Below are positions 23,501 through 38,500 of a stretch of DNA of 64,000 bases, piece after piece. A model generated the notes under the pieces. The model ran no database searches. It saw only the letters and a list, made by a program, of their open reading frames with translations, and had not been told where the DNA came from. The stretch is from the NCBI GenBank assembly GCA_023053545.1, contig JAKZAN010000002.1, positions 2,092,375-2,156,374 of the forward strand, written 5' to 3'. This DNA is from Lepidurus packardi (lineage: Eukaryota > Arthropoda > Branchiopoda > Notostraca > Triopsidae). Numbering within the stretch: the stretch's first letter is position 1; each line of letters begins with the position of its first letter. Made by a program: the position numbers and the translations under genes.

Positions 23501-26500
23501 CCCACACAGCCACCCCGACCAACCTCCTCAAACGTTTCAGCGATGATCAATTGTTGTATCCGCAGACGGCGCATTAAAGCTGGCTTCGCGCACGATTACT
23601 CACGTGACCAAGCATGGAAATTTGGACACGCCCTTTTTCCTAACCCACAAACTCTCGGAAACAAAGATAACCTGGACAATCCTCAACGCAAAGGCAAAAC
23701 TATTTACAAAGCTTTTCTTGAGATTAAGAAAGTAAAGAACGTTAAAAAGGTGTTAAAGTATTGAGAGTCTTAATTCCCTTATGCAAAAGGATCCAGAATT
23801 TTCTAAATGGCTTGCCAAATGGAATCTATTATGGCTTTTATCTTGTCCTCCCACGTGACCTTGCTGGAATAAAAAAATAAATAAAACGCGCTTATCAAAT
23901 TTAGTCCGCTGTTCAAGGTAAAACTGGCACCGAGACCTTTTTAGCTTCTTCACTGATAGCGCATATTTTGAAACATAACACAAAAAGCAAAAAAAAATTG
24001 ACCCGAGCGAAACTATTCATACGCAAAGCATGTTAGGTTCCAAGAGCCAATTTTTTGCCAAATGCCCCTGAGCTATACGATCTACTAAATGTCAACAGAA
24101 TTCTTAAAATGCCTCACATCATAACACCAGAGCAATCTGCTTCTAAGTACACCATTAGCAACTCAATTACACTGTCCCTGTCCCTATGGAACTGTATAAA
24201 ACTTATATATAGCCTTTTGAGACCTTTTCTTGCTATACACTGTACTTTGAACCATTTCAAATTACGCGTATACTGTTAAGGGACACTAAACCACCCAAAT
24301 ATCAGATGTTGACGTTTTATGGACGTTTGCAGTCTACATTATTGCAAGAATGACAAACTTTGTTTCAAAGTTTCTTCATTCACCCTTCACGAGTTATTGG
24401 CACTCAAAAGGTTTGGTTTTGACGAAACGGATGTGTCATGGCAGTCAAACAGTAAACAAAGCTCAGGGGTACCGAAAGATAGTGACACCAGGGACGTCAG
24501 AAAGCCACGTGATCGTACTTTCCGACACTTTTTGGTTTCGAATCTCAATTACTATTTGGCGCAAGACGGAACGAGACAAATCACTTTGGAACTAGATATG
24601 TTCCTCAATTCCTTAAAAAAAAAAAGAGAAAAAAGTTGTTTGTGGTGTCTACTGCCCTTTAAAAGGTTCTCCATGCTGCATCATAAGCGAGGAATCTGCT
24701 CGTATTCAAGACCTCGTTTTGGGAACCCAACTAAAAACACAGCATTTCAAAGCAGCTGCTAGTTTCTCTTGCAAGTTCTCAGGTTGCTCAACGAGTTTAT
24801 CGCGGAGCAATACCTAACGGTACTGTACCCCAGTCTGGGCTTGTTCTTATTTTGGTTAATGTTTATACTATTTGTTTTCCGGTCAGTGTCTGCAGGATTG
24901 AGTAGTAGAAGCTCGAGCGCCACGAGCAAGTCGAAAATTGAATTTCGTTTTTGGCTGCAAAGGAAAGAAGATCGTGACGGATTCGTGGGACATTGCACCG
25001 ACGAAAGAACTTTAAGAACACGAAACGCGGCGTCCAGAAGTATCTAACGAGACGGGAGGAAAATCGATGCCTAGCAAAATGGAGCAAACTTTGCGCAATC
25101 TGAGCTTCACCAGATTCAATTGAAGCCTTTTGCAATCCGGATCAAACAAGACGAAAAAATACATGCAAAACAGGATCGTTTCAAGTCTTGGTAACGACCC
25201 AATCGGCTTGCTCACACGCACTTCAAAACGAAAACGTTCGCCAAAAGAACCCGAAACCAGCTTCCACTTCTTGCTTCTGTTTTGCTCTTGTCCATGTTAA
25301 AACTTTGTTACTATCGGTGGGCAAAAAGGGGTCAAGCTCAATACGCGTCTTGAAAGAAACCGTATAGAATGTAAATGCAACAGTACGTGTGGGATCTGGG
25401 AGGGAAGACATAAATTTTAACTATCTAGATTGACCTTTGGGATGCAGGAAATCCACGTTGGAAGTCCGGCTTTGCGCGCCAGAAAAATAAATAGAATACC
25501 ATAAAATGCAGAAAAAAGGTGATGCATTAGCGCATGTAACACATGGGGGATCCAATATACATGCCGGAATGGTACAACGCTAGCGTAAGCTATAAATTAT
25601 ACACGCCTGGACTATCGCTTGTATTGTGAAACGGCATTTTTGCTGAGCCATCAGAAACATTTATAACTTAGGCGCCCACTTCTCCTGTCCTGTCAACAAC
25701 AGACGCCATTTTGTACCACCCCCAGCTCCCCGTTTTGTAACTGGATCTCAACAAGTTCCCGGGGATACGCGGGAGCAATGACGTGTCAAAAACTATTATC
25801 GCATTATTTTCGCCAATATTGATTACAGCCTGACTTGGCTGCTACTTCTTTTTTTTTTTCCTTTCTACCTTTGCATTTTTCGTCATAAAAGAAGGGGTCC
25901 AAAGACCGCGGACGGAAAGCTTTTGTGACTCGAAATCGAGATTAACCCCCCCTGAAAACTTTACAAACTCCCCAATGGAAAGTTTCCCTCAGAGTTCGTC
26001 GTGAGTCGTGTCTCGTGCTTCATCTATCAGTAATCTTTTGGACTTGTCAAACTACAAAGACACTTAAAAAGAGGGGTAAAAAATGGAGGGCGAAATAAAA
26101 AAAAGCCGTTGATTTTTTTTTGCGTTTTAAGTCAGTTTGCATGTTCGGTAACCTCTTATACAAAAAAAGGCTCAAAGTCCAATGATGTACGAGATATGAC
26201 CATAACCGTTCCCACGGGGAATAGTCTAAGGTAACTAAGCGAGTAAATACCGCCAAACTCGCGTTCGGGTTCTGTGGTAACCGTGACGTCACGCGACGTC
26301 TCACCAAAGCACGATTCACTTCTCCAAACGAAAGCATTCCACGAGTCTCGACGACCCAAACCCTCCACCTCAAAAAAATAATAAAAAACGCACGGACTTT
26401 CATTTGATTAGTTTTGCTCACATTTTGTACTCCTTTTACCTTGCGCGGTTAGCTTGAGATTGTTTTCCCGCACTCCAAAAAAAAAAAAAAAAACCAGACA

Positions 26501-29500
26501 AGATACCAACAATACTTTCTATCTCGTCGGAAAACCGCAAGCAAAACCAAATTCTCAGGAAACCTTGGTCCTACAACTGGTATACCGATACCAAAACGGC
26601 GACAATATATTTTTTTTGTCAAAGCAAAAACAAGCAAACAAAATTACAAAAGGAAGGGAAAACTTACTCTCCAAAGCGTTGTCCATTCCAACAATTGGCC
26701 TCTTGTCCCGTAGTGGGCCATTCTATGGCCGGATCGTTGTTGTTATTGTTGGCGTTGCCGGTAGTGCAGACCGCGTCCGGCAGGTTGGCGTAAAAGCCGC
26801 GGGCTGTGGCCAGGATCGGCAACAATGCCTGGAGGCGACTCCGTAAAGCGGCTGAAGTGGATTCCTGGACTCCGCTGATATCTTTAATTTCGTCGCCTGT
26901 GGCATCGGCCGCGTCCATCATCTCGCTGTCGGTCGGGACTGGCGGGACCGCCATTTCCACCACGCTGGCGTTAACCGGCCCACACTCCCGTTTCACCTGC
27001 CGTGGTAATAAACACCCCGAGAGAATTAGCACTTTGCTTATTCAACCTTCGTCACTCATAAACAACCAAAAGAAACCGAAAGAAACACAAGAGAAACTCC
27101 AAGAAAAGAAAAAAAGATCCTCAAACGTTTCAAAGGCGCCTCTCTGCTTCGCGCCAGGGTACTCAAAGTGTACATACCGCTCCCCATTCTTGCTTTTCGC
27201 ACAAATTATGAGCGCAGTGCAAAACTACATTCAGCCAAGCCCCTTTTTTCTCTTTGGGCTTAGACTCGCTTATGCTATACCTTATATGATGATAAGAACA
27301 CCTTCATTTGCATGTTGGCTGCAAACTTTTTTCTATTCATTTCTCTTCTTTTTTTAAGTTTTTTTTCTTGTCAGGTTTTCTAGGCACTAAGGGGAGTTGG
27401 GTTTTGTTTTGTCGCCCAATTCCTAACATGCCCTCCTGCAACGTTGTTTCCGTTACTTGCGATCTTGCCTTGTCACTCCTTCATTTGCAAAAGTTTCAGA
27501 AAAAAATTCTTTGTACACGGCATTCAATGTTCCCTATCTCGGTTTTCGGATTCATCTCTATGCAAATGAGGTAACATCCTGGCACGGAACCCTTCCCTTT
27601 TTTGTTGGCCTCATCCACCTCATCCTGAACGATATCAGCACATAGTGTCATTAAAAAATGTGCCTGAATTATCTCTTTTCCCAACTCGGGGCGGGCGGCG
27701 GAGTATTCTTTTTTCAGCGAAAGTTCAAATGGAAATCCATTTTTAAAGAAAATAAGAAATTATGAAAAATAAAAAAGGGCATTCATCGTTCGTCTTTCGC
27801 AGGAATCCTTAATTTACATACGCACACAAATACAACGCGTGGCATGTGGGCACGTTTTATGAATGGAGCACGAATTTATAAAGCTGCCCGTCGCGAAAGT
27901 AGGCGTGGAGCCATGAAGCAATTTAGTGTGATTAAAGCTTGTCTGCGCCTTTTGCAGTTGAAGACAAAGCGCAAATGAAGGGACGAAATAAAACAGTAGG
28001 AGCGAGAAGGGAACGGCAGACAGAGAAGAATGGAAGGGGGAAAAAACGTTAATAGACTAAAAAGCGAGCTAAAAGTTGAGGCGAGCGAAACTCAAAACTT
28101 TTTGGCCTGTGTAGAGATAGAGCCGTAGTTGGGGGGGGGGGGGGGGGAGACTAATACTCCACGGAGTATTGATCGCGTGCTCCGCCTTCTTCGTCTCTAC
28201 TGCTCTACTCAAGCACAACTATGCTTCCGCATAAAATGTATCCCCCCCGAAATCCACTCATGGGCTCCCAAGTACACATATACGAAAGAAAGGAAAAGGA
28301 CTTGTGCTCTGACGCATAACTTGAGTTGGCATAAGAGGACCTTTGACCTCTTTTCTTTGGTCCCGACTACGGGTTTTCTTCCTAATAGCTGTAACAGTCC
28401 CGGCGAGACGGGAAAAGGAAGCGAAGGAGTGGGCCTGTTTCTAGCTCCAAAATAGGCAATGGAAGGTTTGTACAGTACTCCAAACGGGACTTGTAGCTTA
28501 ACTTCGGCCTGCCTTCGCGATAATGAAGAATGGACAACTCATAAAACTAGGATATAGTTTGACTAACGCAACAATGAAAACACGACATGGGTTGTTTTTC
28601 GTGGTATAACTCAGAACATGGCGTGACTTCCGTCTGTTTGGGCAATAATGAAAAAATAATGAATAAAATAGAAAATCACGGAAGAATGAGTTTTGCTGAT
28701 GAAAAGGAGGAATTTAGGTCACCGAGAAACGGTGATCCTGCGGGCCGGGACTCGTCGCACTACACCGGCTTGGGGTCCGTCTCTGGGGGGAAGAGACGGT
28801 TAACATGTAATCGAGAAATGCGGTGAAATGATCACCCAATTCTACCTATTGTCGCGTTCCAAGCTCACTCAAGACCCTCCTGACGAACTTCCTGGGCTGC
28901 TTTACTATATAGATGTGACGTCAAAAGTACAAAAGAAGGACCCCTTCGGACGTCTGCCAACTAGAACGCTTATTCCAAGCGTCGTGTGTCGAGCACAACT
29001 CCTTTCGGAATTCCTGTTCACAACAACGAATGTGTTTGCTGTCCAATAAATTCTGGAAAACAGTCCGCGAAGTCCTTCACTCTTCAAAACAATCTATAAA
29101 AACCAGCCCTGTGTCCAGCTAGAAACACCAAGTTGGATCTTTAATAAATTTGAAACCTTTGTAATCCCTACATTAACTAGAATTATTCAAAGTTTTAATA
29201 AAATTGGACCCTGTCTGGCTCAGAAACTTGTTAGCATCAAGCATATTTGCATAATCCTTCCCAAACCCCAAAACTTTCCAAGATAAAGTCTGAAAGTTTG
29301 TCATGCGGAGATGAAAACTTGCAAGCAAACTCCTAAAAACGACACTCGCCATGTTTCACCCCCACCGAAACCCTTATGCCAACAGGGAAAATGAAGTGTA
29401 TCGCGTTAAAATGATCCCCGATTTTTCTTTTAAAGACATTTAAAGGCCCCCGTACAGTGAAGCTTGCTCCACCCTAGTTACCAAAAGGTGGCGCCACGGG

Positions 29501-32500
29501 TTTTAAGGATCTCCCCGGCAGACTTTTTTTGTACGTTTTTCCGTTTTTCCATGCCGGCAGCTAAGGAAAGACTCTGGATTTCGGAATCAGGAAAACTTTG
29601 GCCTCAAACACAAGTTTTCCGGAGAGTTGGAAGTAAGCAGCCAATCAGCATCTGTCGCGGTCTTTCCTCCCGCCCCTTGTAAACAAGTTCAGGCGCGCTT
29701 GGTTCAAATGTCCGTATTTCAAAACACACCATAGGCACCAGCCCACTGGTGTGAAAAATTAATTCAATTTATGTTAATGTAAACTTGTAAACCCGTGGTT
29801 TAATGTACAGTTGTAAACCTTGGAGCACGAGGGAATGTTATTGTTTATGGGGACTTGGGCGGAGTTCCGGAAAACTTAGAACTTGCCCTGTGTGAACATC
29901 TTTGACGGAATCTTGAGGAAAAAACGGAAGGAAAAAAACGGCAAGGAAAAAAAAAACATGTCGGGGAGAGCCTTTACATGGTGTATATGAACGCGCATTG
30001 CCTCTGCGCATCACACGGCTGGCACGATAACTTCAAACCCACTTACCCAATTTGTATGAAACTTTCTTTGAAAATTGCGCTAATGCAATGTCTAGGGGTT
30101 CCAGTTTCCAAATATGTGATTTTCGCTTTTTCTCGCCAAGGCAAGAAACCAATTTGCGTTTCACAAATTAACTAGGAAAACGGAAATGGTTATTGACTTC
30201 CCTCTGGTATCCTTCTACATTACTGTCAAGATAGTTTGTAAGGGCTTTCCAGACAGTAAAACGTATCTATTGTACTTTCATTTTTTAACGTAAGAATGAT
30301 TCTGTGATCCCTACGCTCTTGTCCCACGGAAAGTTAAGCCGGTACCTTTACGGACGTTTAAGTACGCAAAAGGGAATCCATGTACGTACTTAATATCCCC
30401 GGCACTAAGACCTCGGAATGCTTGGAAAGCAGAAAGCACAAGACGGGGAAGATGAACTCTAGACTCCAACAGGTTTAGAACCGAAACTTGCCTGCTTTGT
30501 TATCACCCCTCCCCCCCCCTGGAGGGTACACAACTTTGTGTTCTTCTCGCGTACAAGCAATGAGGCACATCCGCGGAACTCCAAGCTCCAATTCCGCGAT
30601 TCACCCCCCTCTAAACGTGGCCCTCGGGATCAATATGTTGGCTATTACACGAGCGACAGACGAGCCAAAATAAAGAGACAAAAAAGAGGGAACCAAATGG
30701 AAAAAAATCAAGTTCCGAATGCCCCATACGGACAGACAGTTTTATTAAAGAAAAAAAGAAACGGTAGGCCCATAAGAACCGGAGAGTTTACTAGATACTC
30801 TTCCCCTTAGCTTCTCGCAGAGGACTTCCACACATGCTTCTCAGTGCTTAAACGAAAAGATACACGACGCCAAGCCACTCAGAGTACTATACTTCCGGGA
30901 TCTTCCTTCCGGGAAGCTACGTTCCTTTCTAATTCTTTTCTTTTTCTTCTTTTTGCGTCATGGATGCTCTTGGTAGCATACCAGCTTGTGCAGTTACAGA
31001 TACAGATTTTTTCTTCTTCTTCCCAAGAACCAAGTGCATATCCCTAAGATACAAAATCCTTTTTCGTCTTTTCAACGTCAGCAGACATTCTCATTCCGGC
31101 GAAAGACGAGCTAAGGTCAAGAATCTGTCGCCATTTCCTTCTGAAACTTTTCAGACGGAAATTCCTCATCCATCAGCACTTTAGCTGACGAAGTTGCCTT
31201 TCCCTACATCCCTCCCTTCACCAAAAAAATAAAGAAAAAAATTAACCTTGTCTTAAAAATTTTGTTTTTAGTTATATAATGCTTTCAATCATATGCGAAA
31301 TAGAAATTTAACTACTAAATAAAAGCAAAATAATATCTGCCAGTCTCTTTCTGACGTCACAAACGGGTCACCAAGGTATCCCCGAGAGCTTTGTTTACTG
31401 TTTTACACACATGGGAGTCAACGGTAACCGACTTGCCATGATAGCTAGCGTTCTGCAAGCCACGCCGCGGCATGTGCGTGACGTCACAATCCAAACCCCA
31501 GGCATTTTGACTGCAAATAACTTCTGAACGGCTATTCCCAAAAGTTTGAAACCAACTTCAAAATTCTTAGAGAAATGTAGGCGACACGAATCCATCCAAA
31601 TCTGAGGTAATTTTGGTTGGGTACTGTCCTTGAATGCCTTCGTGGCGAGTCAATCCCAAACAAATCCTGCAACTTTTTCTACGAAAGGTTAAGATTTCGC
31701 AATTAAGGAATGCGAGAAGACAGAAGGAAGAACAAAAATGACGCTCCAGTCATAACATGACAGAAGGACTTGTCCCTAAGGTACCGGAAGCTGCCCACTT
31801 TCACAAAAAGAGTTTGGCACAAGGTTTCCTAGGACCACAACTTTTAGCTCGCCGTCCCCTCTAATTAGGCCTCCCAAGTATTTCCGGAGAAGTACTCCAG
31901 GGACCAGGGATCCTTCACTGGGGTTCTGCCACCGACCGACCCCCTTTGTGGGAGGTCAAAGGACAACTCCAAGACCTAAAAACGTTCCTATTATCCCCCT
32001 CAAATACAAAAAAAAAATCTCCTTGTGTGTCTGCTTTATCTCCATTCTTGCTCTTCCTTCCTTGACAATTCCCTAAAAAGTCCCTTATTTATGGAAGAAT
32101 TAACATCCTAAATTCGAATTAACTTTATTTCAAAAGTGCTACCTTCCCTTAAAAATCCCTATCCCTAACTTATTGCAAGAATTAAGACTCTAAAATCGAA
32201 TTAACGGCTTCGCGAAGATGAATTGACGGGAATGATCCGCATTCTTTCCCAACGATCCTTCTGATTAGCAAAACCAGTGGAAGGATGTAGGCCCAACAGG
32301 AATGTTAGGCAGGCAAGGGAAAGAGTATAGAGTCTTAGCGGTCCGAAATCATTTGGAATCCTCGATTATTCTCACAATCTGAGTTTCTCTCTGAAATAAT
32401 CCAGGCCAAGGCGTTGATGAATGTGTCTGGAGGTCCTTCAACAGCTGTAAACCGATCCCTTTCTTGCCTTGGCGTGCCTTATAAGGCCAACATAACCAAA

Positions 32501-35500
32501 ACTTCTCTCTCTCTACCTTCCCAAACCTAGCATAGCATACAAGGTCCCCTTATTTTTTTTTAAATCGAGTTCCTTATACTACCTGCGCGCACATTCCATT
32601 CATTCCCCCCGTCATCACACCCCTTTTTTTGGGATCCTTTTTTGGTTCCCTTCCGATTTTCTTCTTTTTTTTTGGTTTGGATTTTCTTTTCTTTTGGTCG
32701 TTTTTTTTCCGCTCCAACTACTCTTAAACGAAAATTCCACTCTTAGCCCAATTCGAACAGGTTCACAAAACGGTATAACTTTGCATAGTTTATCACATGT
32801 TAGGGGAGAGGGGGGGGCAGCCTGATCTAATCGTTCCGTTTGGTTTACAAGGAATACCGCGAGTTTCGGGAAACATTTGACGAATCTCCCCACTAAAGGA
32901 TGCGATTTTTTTTTACTGGGGGCCAATTAAAGACACATTCCGGAGTCCTCCTATACAGGATTGTCATCTTGTGGGTTTAAGGAATTAAAGGAGACGCACC
33001 CGTTCGAGAGGGCACTCCACAAACTGCCCAAGAAGCTAAAAAGGGGCGGCGCTCCGGAAGCTCATTTTGCCATTGTCGGAACGGCCAACAAAAACAGCGC
33101 CAAAAAGTCTCCCTTCCTACCAAAACCCCCACAACTTTCTGTGGATGTATGTGTATGTCTTTAGTGTTTTCCCGAGATTTCCCCCCTAAATTGGCAAATC
33201 CCTTAGGTGCCAAGAGATTGGCTGGCGCCACTAAGTCCTGATCCTATACGTAGATCTTAAGACAGCCTCCCCGACAATATTTTTCCCTTGCCTCCTCAAG
33301 AAAGGACAAGTCCACCCCCCTATATCTCTCTCTTACTGAAAAAAATAAGCAAAATCATAATAATAAAACAGACATCATCCCAAAAGGCCCGCAATCGGTG
33401 CCGCGCTAAGGTAAGAATCTTGAAAAGAAGAAAAAGGTCGACCGAAATTCTTTTCTCCGTCAACACCAATTTGTTTTACGCCCCACGCCTCCTCATTTTT
33501 CAATTTGACCTGATGGGCCCCAAGCTCGCTTTAAAGGTAATATACCATACCCCAAGTACTACTACTACTACCTTGAGCTTCTAAGCCATAACTGCTGGAG
33601 CAAAGGTTTGGGGTTTTCCGAAAAGCTATCGAGCCTCAAATTGGTTCTACAAAGCCCCAAATTCTGTCACGATCTAAAAAATCGGCTGCGAAATCACAGA
33701 AAATGCTTGCTGCCAAAGTGACAATCCACCATTTCCTTTTGCACCCCCCGCCCCCCCCCCCACACCTCCTTTTTGGGGTCGGAAGAGGAGATTTTATGGT
33801 CAGCGCTTTCCTTTTCCTTTTTTTTTTATTTTCCGAGTAATTGAATTTATGTTTTACTGTTTTTGATTTTGGGGTTCTACTTTATGTGTTGTACGTTGCT
33901 CCTGTTTTTATTTTTACTTTATCTTTAGTTTATTCTAGCATTTTTTTAGACAGTAGACTATAAATAAGGCACACACAAAATATACTAGTTTTAGGAAACC
34001 GACTTGGAGTCAAGCCGGACTTGTCGCAGTACTCCGGCCTGCCTCGACATTTTGCTCGACAATGAAACATAAAAGGGGCCAAGGTGAAAACAAGTGGCCG
34101 CTTCCCCGAGTTTCCTCGAGTTGCTCCCGCATGTCTTAACAGACGCCCTGTCCCTCCGGCTCGTCTTTTATTCAGGTAAAACCCGTGATACTTTTTGCCC
34201 AATAACCAATAAGTGAATGTAGATACTGTCTGAATTTCGTAGATTTAAATAATAATTCTTTAGTTTTCAGTGTTAACAATGTGTTAACAGTGTGCACAAC
34301 TTCAGCGTTGAACAGCAATTGCGAGGCAGCCGCAGTATTTGCTACATTAAGTCCGATCTTGCAAAAGTGAATTAGCTGCGTTGCCTTTTCCTTTGCGCCT
34401 TATCGTAAAAGGCGTCTATATCGAGTTACTTTACTTTATTACGAGTTTTAGTCTACTCCCTTACCTTTTTCTCCAAGTTGGGTCCATTTTCTAGGGCGTA
34501 GATGACAGCTTCCGAGAGTCTGGAGTCAATGGAGGCGAGGATATCATGAGCGCCGAGTTGAGGCGATCCGAGGACGGCTTGGGTGAGTCGTTCCATGGAG
34601 TCAATCCAGTCATTCCAGGGTTGATCTACGTCAGAAACGGCGGCCAAGCAGCCTCGGGCCACGTTCATGCATAATCCTCGACAGGGCCGGATGGTTGTGT
34701 GGGCGTGGCCTTGACATTGTGCGCAATAGGTGGTCCGTAAGAGGGCGGGTCGGCAGTCGGCACTGAGGTCGCCTGTTTGGGTGGCGTTGAGCACCTGGAC
34801 GCCCACGTGCAAGGCGGCCATTAAAGCCTTGGCCGCGTCCAGGCTCCGTGCCAAACTCTGCGCTAAGCGACGCGGGATTTCGCCAAACGGCTTGATATCG
34901 GCTTGAGAATTCCGCAGGCATTCCATATCGTCTGAACTGAGCGCGCGCCACGCCGTGGCCTGGGACTGCAACACGCTCGCCAAATTCGTTGGACCCTGGC
35001 CGTAGAGTCGCGGAAAGAGGTCGTCAAAGAAACGACTCACTGCTGCAGCCACATCTAATTCACCCGAAGGAGACGAAGAAGATGAAGTCGGCGTCGTCGG
35101 GTGAATGGGTATCGTCGCTATCGCTAAGCTCGCGGCAATCGTCGTCGTCGGCTGCTCCAATCCCCCAATAAACTTTTCCAAATCGGCGAACAAATTGAGA
35201 ATGGGTTCCCGGGCCAAGACCGCCACTCGCTTGTACAACTGCCCAAACATGGTCTGCGTTTTCGTCATGGAGGCTTGGATGTGTCGAACCAGATGACCTT
35301 TCTCCCCCAAGAAAAGTCAAAAAAAAAAAGAAAGAAAAGAATAAACACATTATGAAAATTAGCAAAATTGATAAGGTTTTGAAAAGAAACAAAAGGCAGG
35401 ACATAAATAAAATAGAAGGGAAAATTAGGCAAAAGCTGTCATTAATATCCATTCGAGACAATTTTTCCACTTGTAAAAGGTATCATAAAAGAAGGCACAA

Positions 35501-38500
35501 GGCTCATATCCATATATCCATATCACAACCCTAAATCTCTCTCTTGGCAAAATCCGAGCCCAAAGAGTATGACCCCCACTGCATGCTTTTGTGTGGGGCC
35601 CCTTTTCGTCGGGCGGACGGGAGAGAGAGAAATGCTTTATAATATGCAAAACTTTCTGGATATGGGAACTACACCGGGTGCTTGGCCCATACCTTTCAAA
35701 GCTTTAACTCAATTTCGTGAGGACAGAAAGTCTTTCCCCAATATGGTTTTATGACTCGCTCCAGGCTATTGTTCTTATATTCTTATCCCCCCTCCTCTTC
35801 ATCTCGTTCGCTCTTGTCTCTCTCTATATACGTTATATTGCTTCCTGGGGTATTTAGTCTCACAAAATGGTGGTCAGATACCTGTAAAAACTGTGCAAGG
35901 CCCGCAAAAAGGCTGCATTCCTGGGCTCGTTCTGGCCTCTCGGAGCATGCATGTGGGGTGCCCCTTGGTCTGGGCCCAGTCCCATGACTGGTCCAGGATA
36001 TGAGAGAGTGAGACAGGAGAGGTAGAGAGGATCAAGGTTTTTAGATATCAGGCTTAAAGCTTTTGGGTTCCGTTCCCCCTGCCTTGTCGTTCCGTTGTCC
36101 GGGTCAATTGAGTCAATTGAGCCATTTGCCCTACCTCCCCTTTCACAAAAGTCCCTTTTTCTAACCTCCCCGCCTCTCATTCTGTTTTGATTCGGTCGCA
36201 CCTACAGCCGAGATTACTGACTACTGTTGCTAGTACTATACTACCACTTAACTACAACTACTGTTGCAACGACAAGAGCCTCTTTGGGCTCAAATGTATG
36301 CAGCAAATCCGTCAACAATGGCTCTTCTTCTCGCCTGTATAGATGCAAACTACAAACTTAACTCCCCTTTTACCCCTCGAACATGAAATGGAGAGTCCCC
36401 AACAAGCAACAGCTCTATAACCTTTTGCTATAAAGCCCACCCAAAACGTCCCACACTCACATACCAACCCATAGCCCTTAACCCCCCGCCTCTTCTTTCA
36501 ACAGGTTACCCATGTTAAAAGTAACCATAAAACGATTGTTTTCGTCGGAATTTTTCACTTGTATGGGCTTAAACAGCTCAATCTCAACAACCCTTCTGCT
36601 GAGAAGTAACCTTTGGAAACTTAGGGAGGCGCTCCTTAAGCTTCAACTTACAACTCTTTTAAGATTTCTTCCCAAGAAGAGAGGAACAAGAAGTATGAAG
36701 GATGAAGGTGAAGAAGAAGAGCCTTAACTCAGGAAAATTGATGCCTATCTCGGCTTTCCGAGTCCGAGTCGTCTGCTTCCGAGTCCTCTGAAAACAAAAG
36801 CGTTTGATTTTCAATAGTAAATACTTTACCATTCAGGAATGTTCAATGTCCTGTCAAACCAAATTTTTTCCTTATTCTTCGCTTTAAACTTTGAATATTG
36901 GCTTCTCAATCTACTGAAACTGTTGAATTATCTCAACCTTTGAATCTATCCAAGCTCCAAAGGAAATCCGCACTCAAGATCATTGATTTTATTTATACTA
37001 ATTTGATCACTATTTCTTATTTTTTGTTGCCTACGCAATTCCCGAAAAATAAACTAAAATGCCTCATCCTAATTCAAAGTTTACCGCAACCTGGACCACA
37101 TACCGTCCGATGACGTCCCTACAACGCATGATTGGCAACCGACTAAAAGTTCTCTGGCTTGCCCTTTGGAAATTGTACTATAAGGTCCAAAGAACGAACT
37201 GTGTTAAGGCGGGAAACCAACCGGGACATGCCGTACTTGCAGCGTTCCTCCGACGTGTCTCGTAGTGGCTCGACAATGAAAAATTATGAACCGAGCCAAG
37301 CGAGTTGGACCGGCCGGGTTTCTTAGCTCTGCTCCGGCATTCCTGCCAGACGCAGCCCAGCCACTCTAATGCTTCTTTATTTTTCTTTCTTGAGTAAAGG
37401 CGAGTCACGCCGGAGTAACGCTACAAGTCCAGCGTGTCCCGAATTGGTTGCCTGCGTTACCTTTTTTTTTAAATCTAACTCTAAAACTAAAAAAAGAAAA
37501 AATCTTTTTGGAGAACAAAATCGCTTCGCTTCCCCTAACCATAACGACAACTATAATAACAATAATGATAATAATTAAAAAAAATATAAGGTTTTTATCA
37601 AGTGGGAGAAGAGATGGGGAAAAACGAAGAAAGGCAAACGAAGAGCGTTCCTTCGCTTCCTTTTAAATATGATGGCTATGAAAGCCAATTATGTTTTCAC
37701 ATGGGAGACCCGAAGTCTCTCCTAATCGAAAGCTACCCACCCCAGAAAAAGAGAGGGAGGGCTTTTCATATATACCCAAATCTGTTTGAAGGGAAGGTGA
37801 AGGTTTTCCTATTAGGTGTTGGAGGTCTTTGGCGTGACTTGATGAGCATGAAGCATTCAACACCCACGAGTTCTGCTAAAAATGACGTGATGTGGGTCGC
37901 AAATGCGAGGATATAAGCGTTAAGACGCCCTAAGCAGCCTCTTCATTCCTCTCTCTCCTTTTCCCTTCTTAATTTCTTCTTTTCCCGCTCTCTATATCCC
38001 GTAGAGGGCCATAATAAGGTGCGTTTCCAGCTACAGACGCGTAGAGGAAAAAAAAGTTCCACACAAACCACGTTTCAGTCTTTATAAGAGCAAAGTCTTA
38101 AAGGGTAATGTCCACGGTAAACAACAACAGTGATAAATAAATAGAGCAACAAATCTAGATTCTAGTGATGTGTCACTTTCCGTGATACGCCAAGTAATAA
38201 TCAAGCTCTTAACCGAAGAAACTTCAATAAATGTACCGCGCCGCGATATGACACGCCCGTGACGTCATGACCCCACAGTTTGAATGCTAATAACTCGTGG
38301 ACGGCTTCTCATACCAATGTGAAACAAAGTTAATAGTTTTGGGGATAATGTAGTCTATCCGAATAATTTACAATCTCAACATGTTAAGACGGGTGGCTGT
38401 ACTAAAGAAAAAAACTTCTAAAAAAAGACAAGGTTCTCCTTAAATTTCTTTAACACCGCAACTGTAAAATTAAACTCCTTTCATGACTTTGCAGTCCACT

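Larger units (their letters stand above)
26997..34464 (-). other. dally intron 3
   Basis: A 7.5-kb intron, the longest in the window. It holds a 17-G run (28131-28147), a fragment of the foldback family (about 28730-28800), a dispersed-repeat copy (about 31345-31590), long C runs (about 30507 and 33746) and a foldback-family copy (about 33990-34165). No nested gene was recognised on either strand. Confidence 0.55.

Noticed and set aside
26270..26300. GTGACGTCACGCGACGTC as another family A repeat
   Set aside because: Shares only the CRE-like core; flanking blocks of the family are missing.
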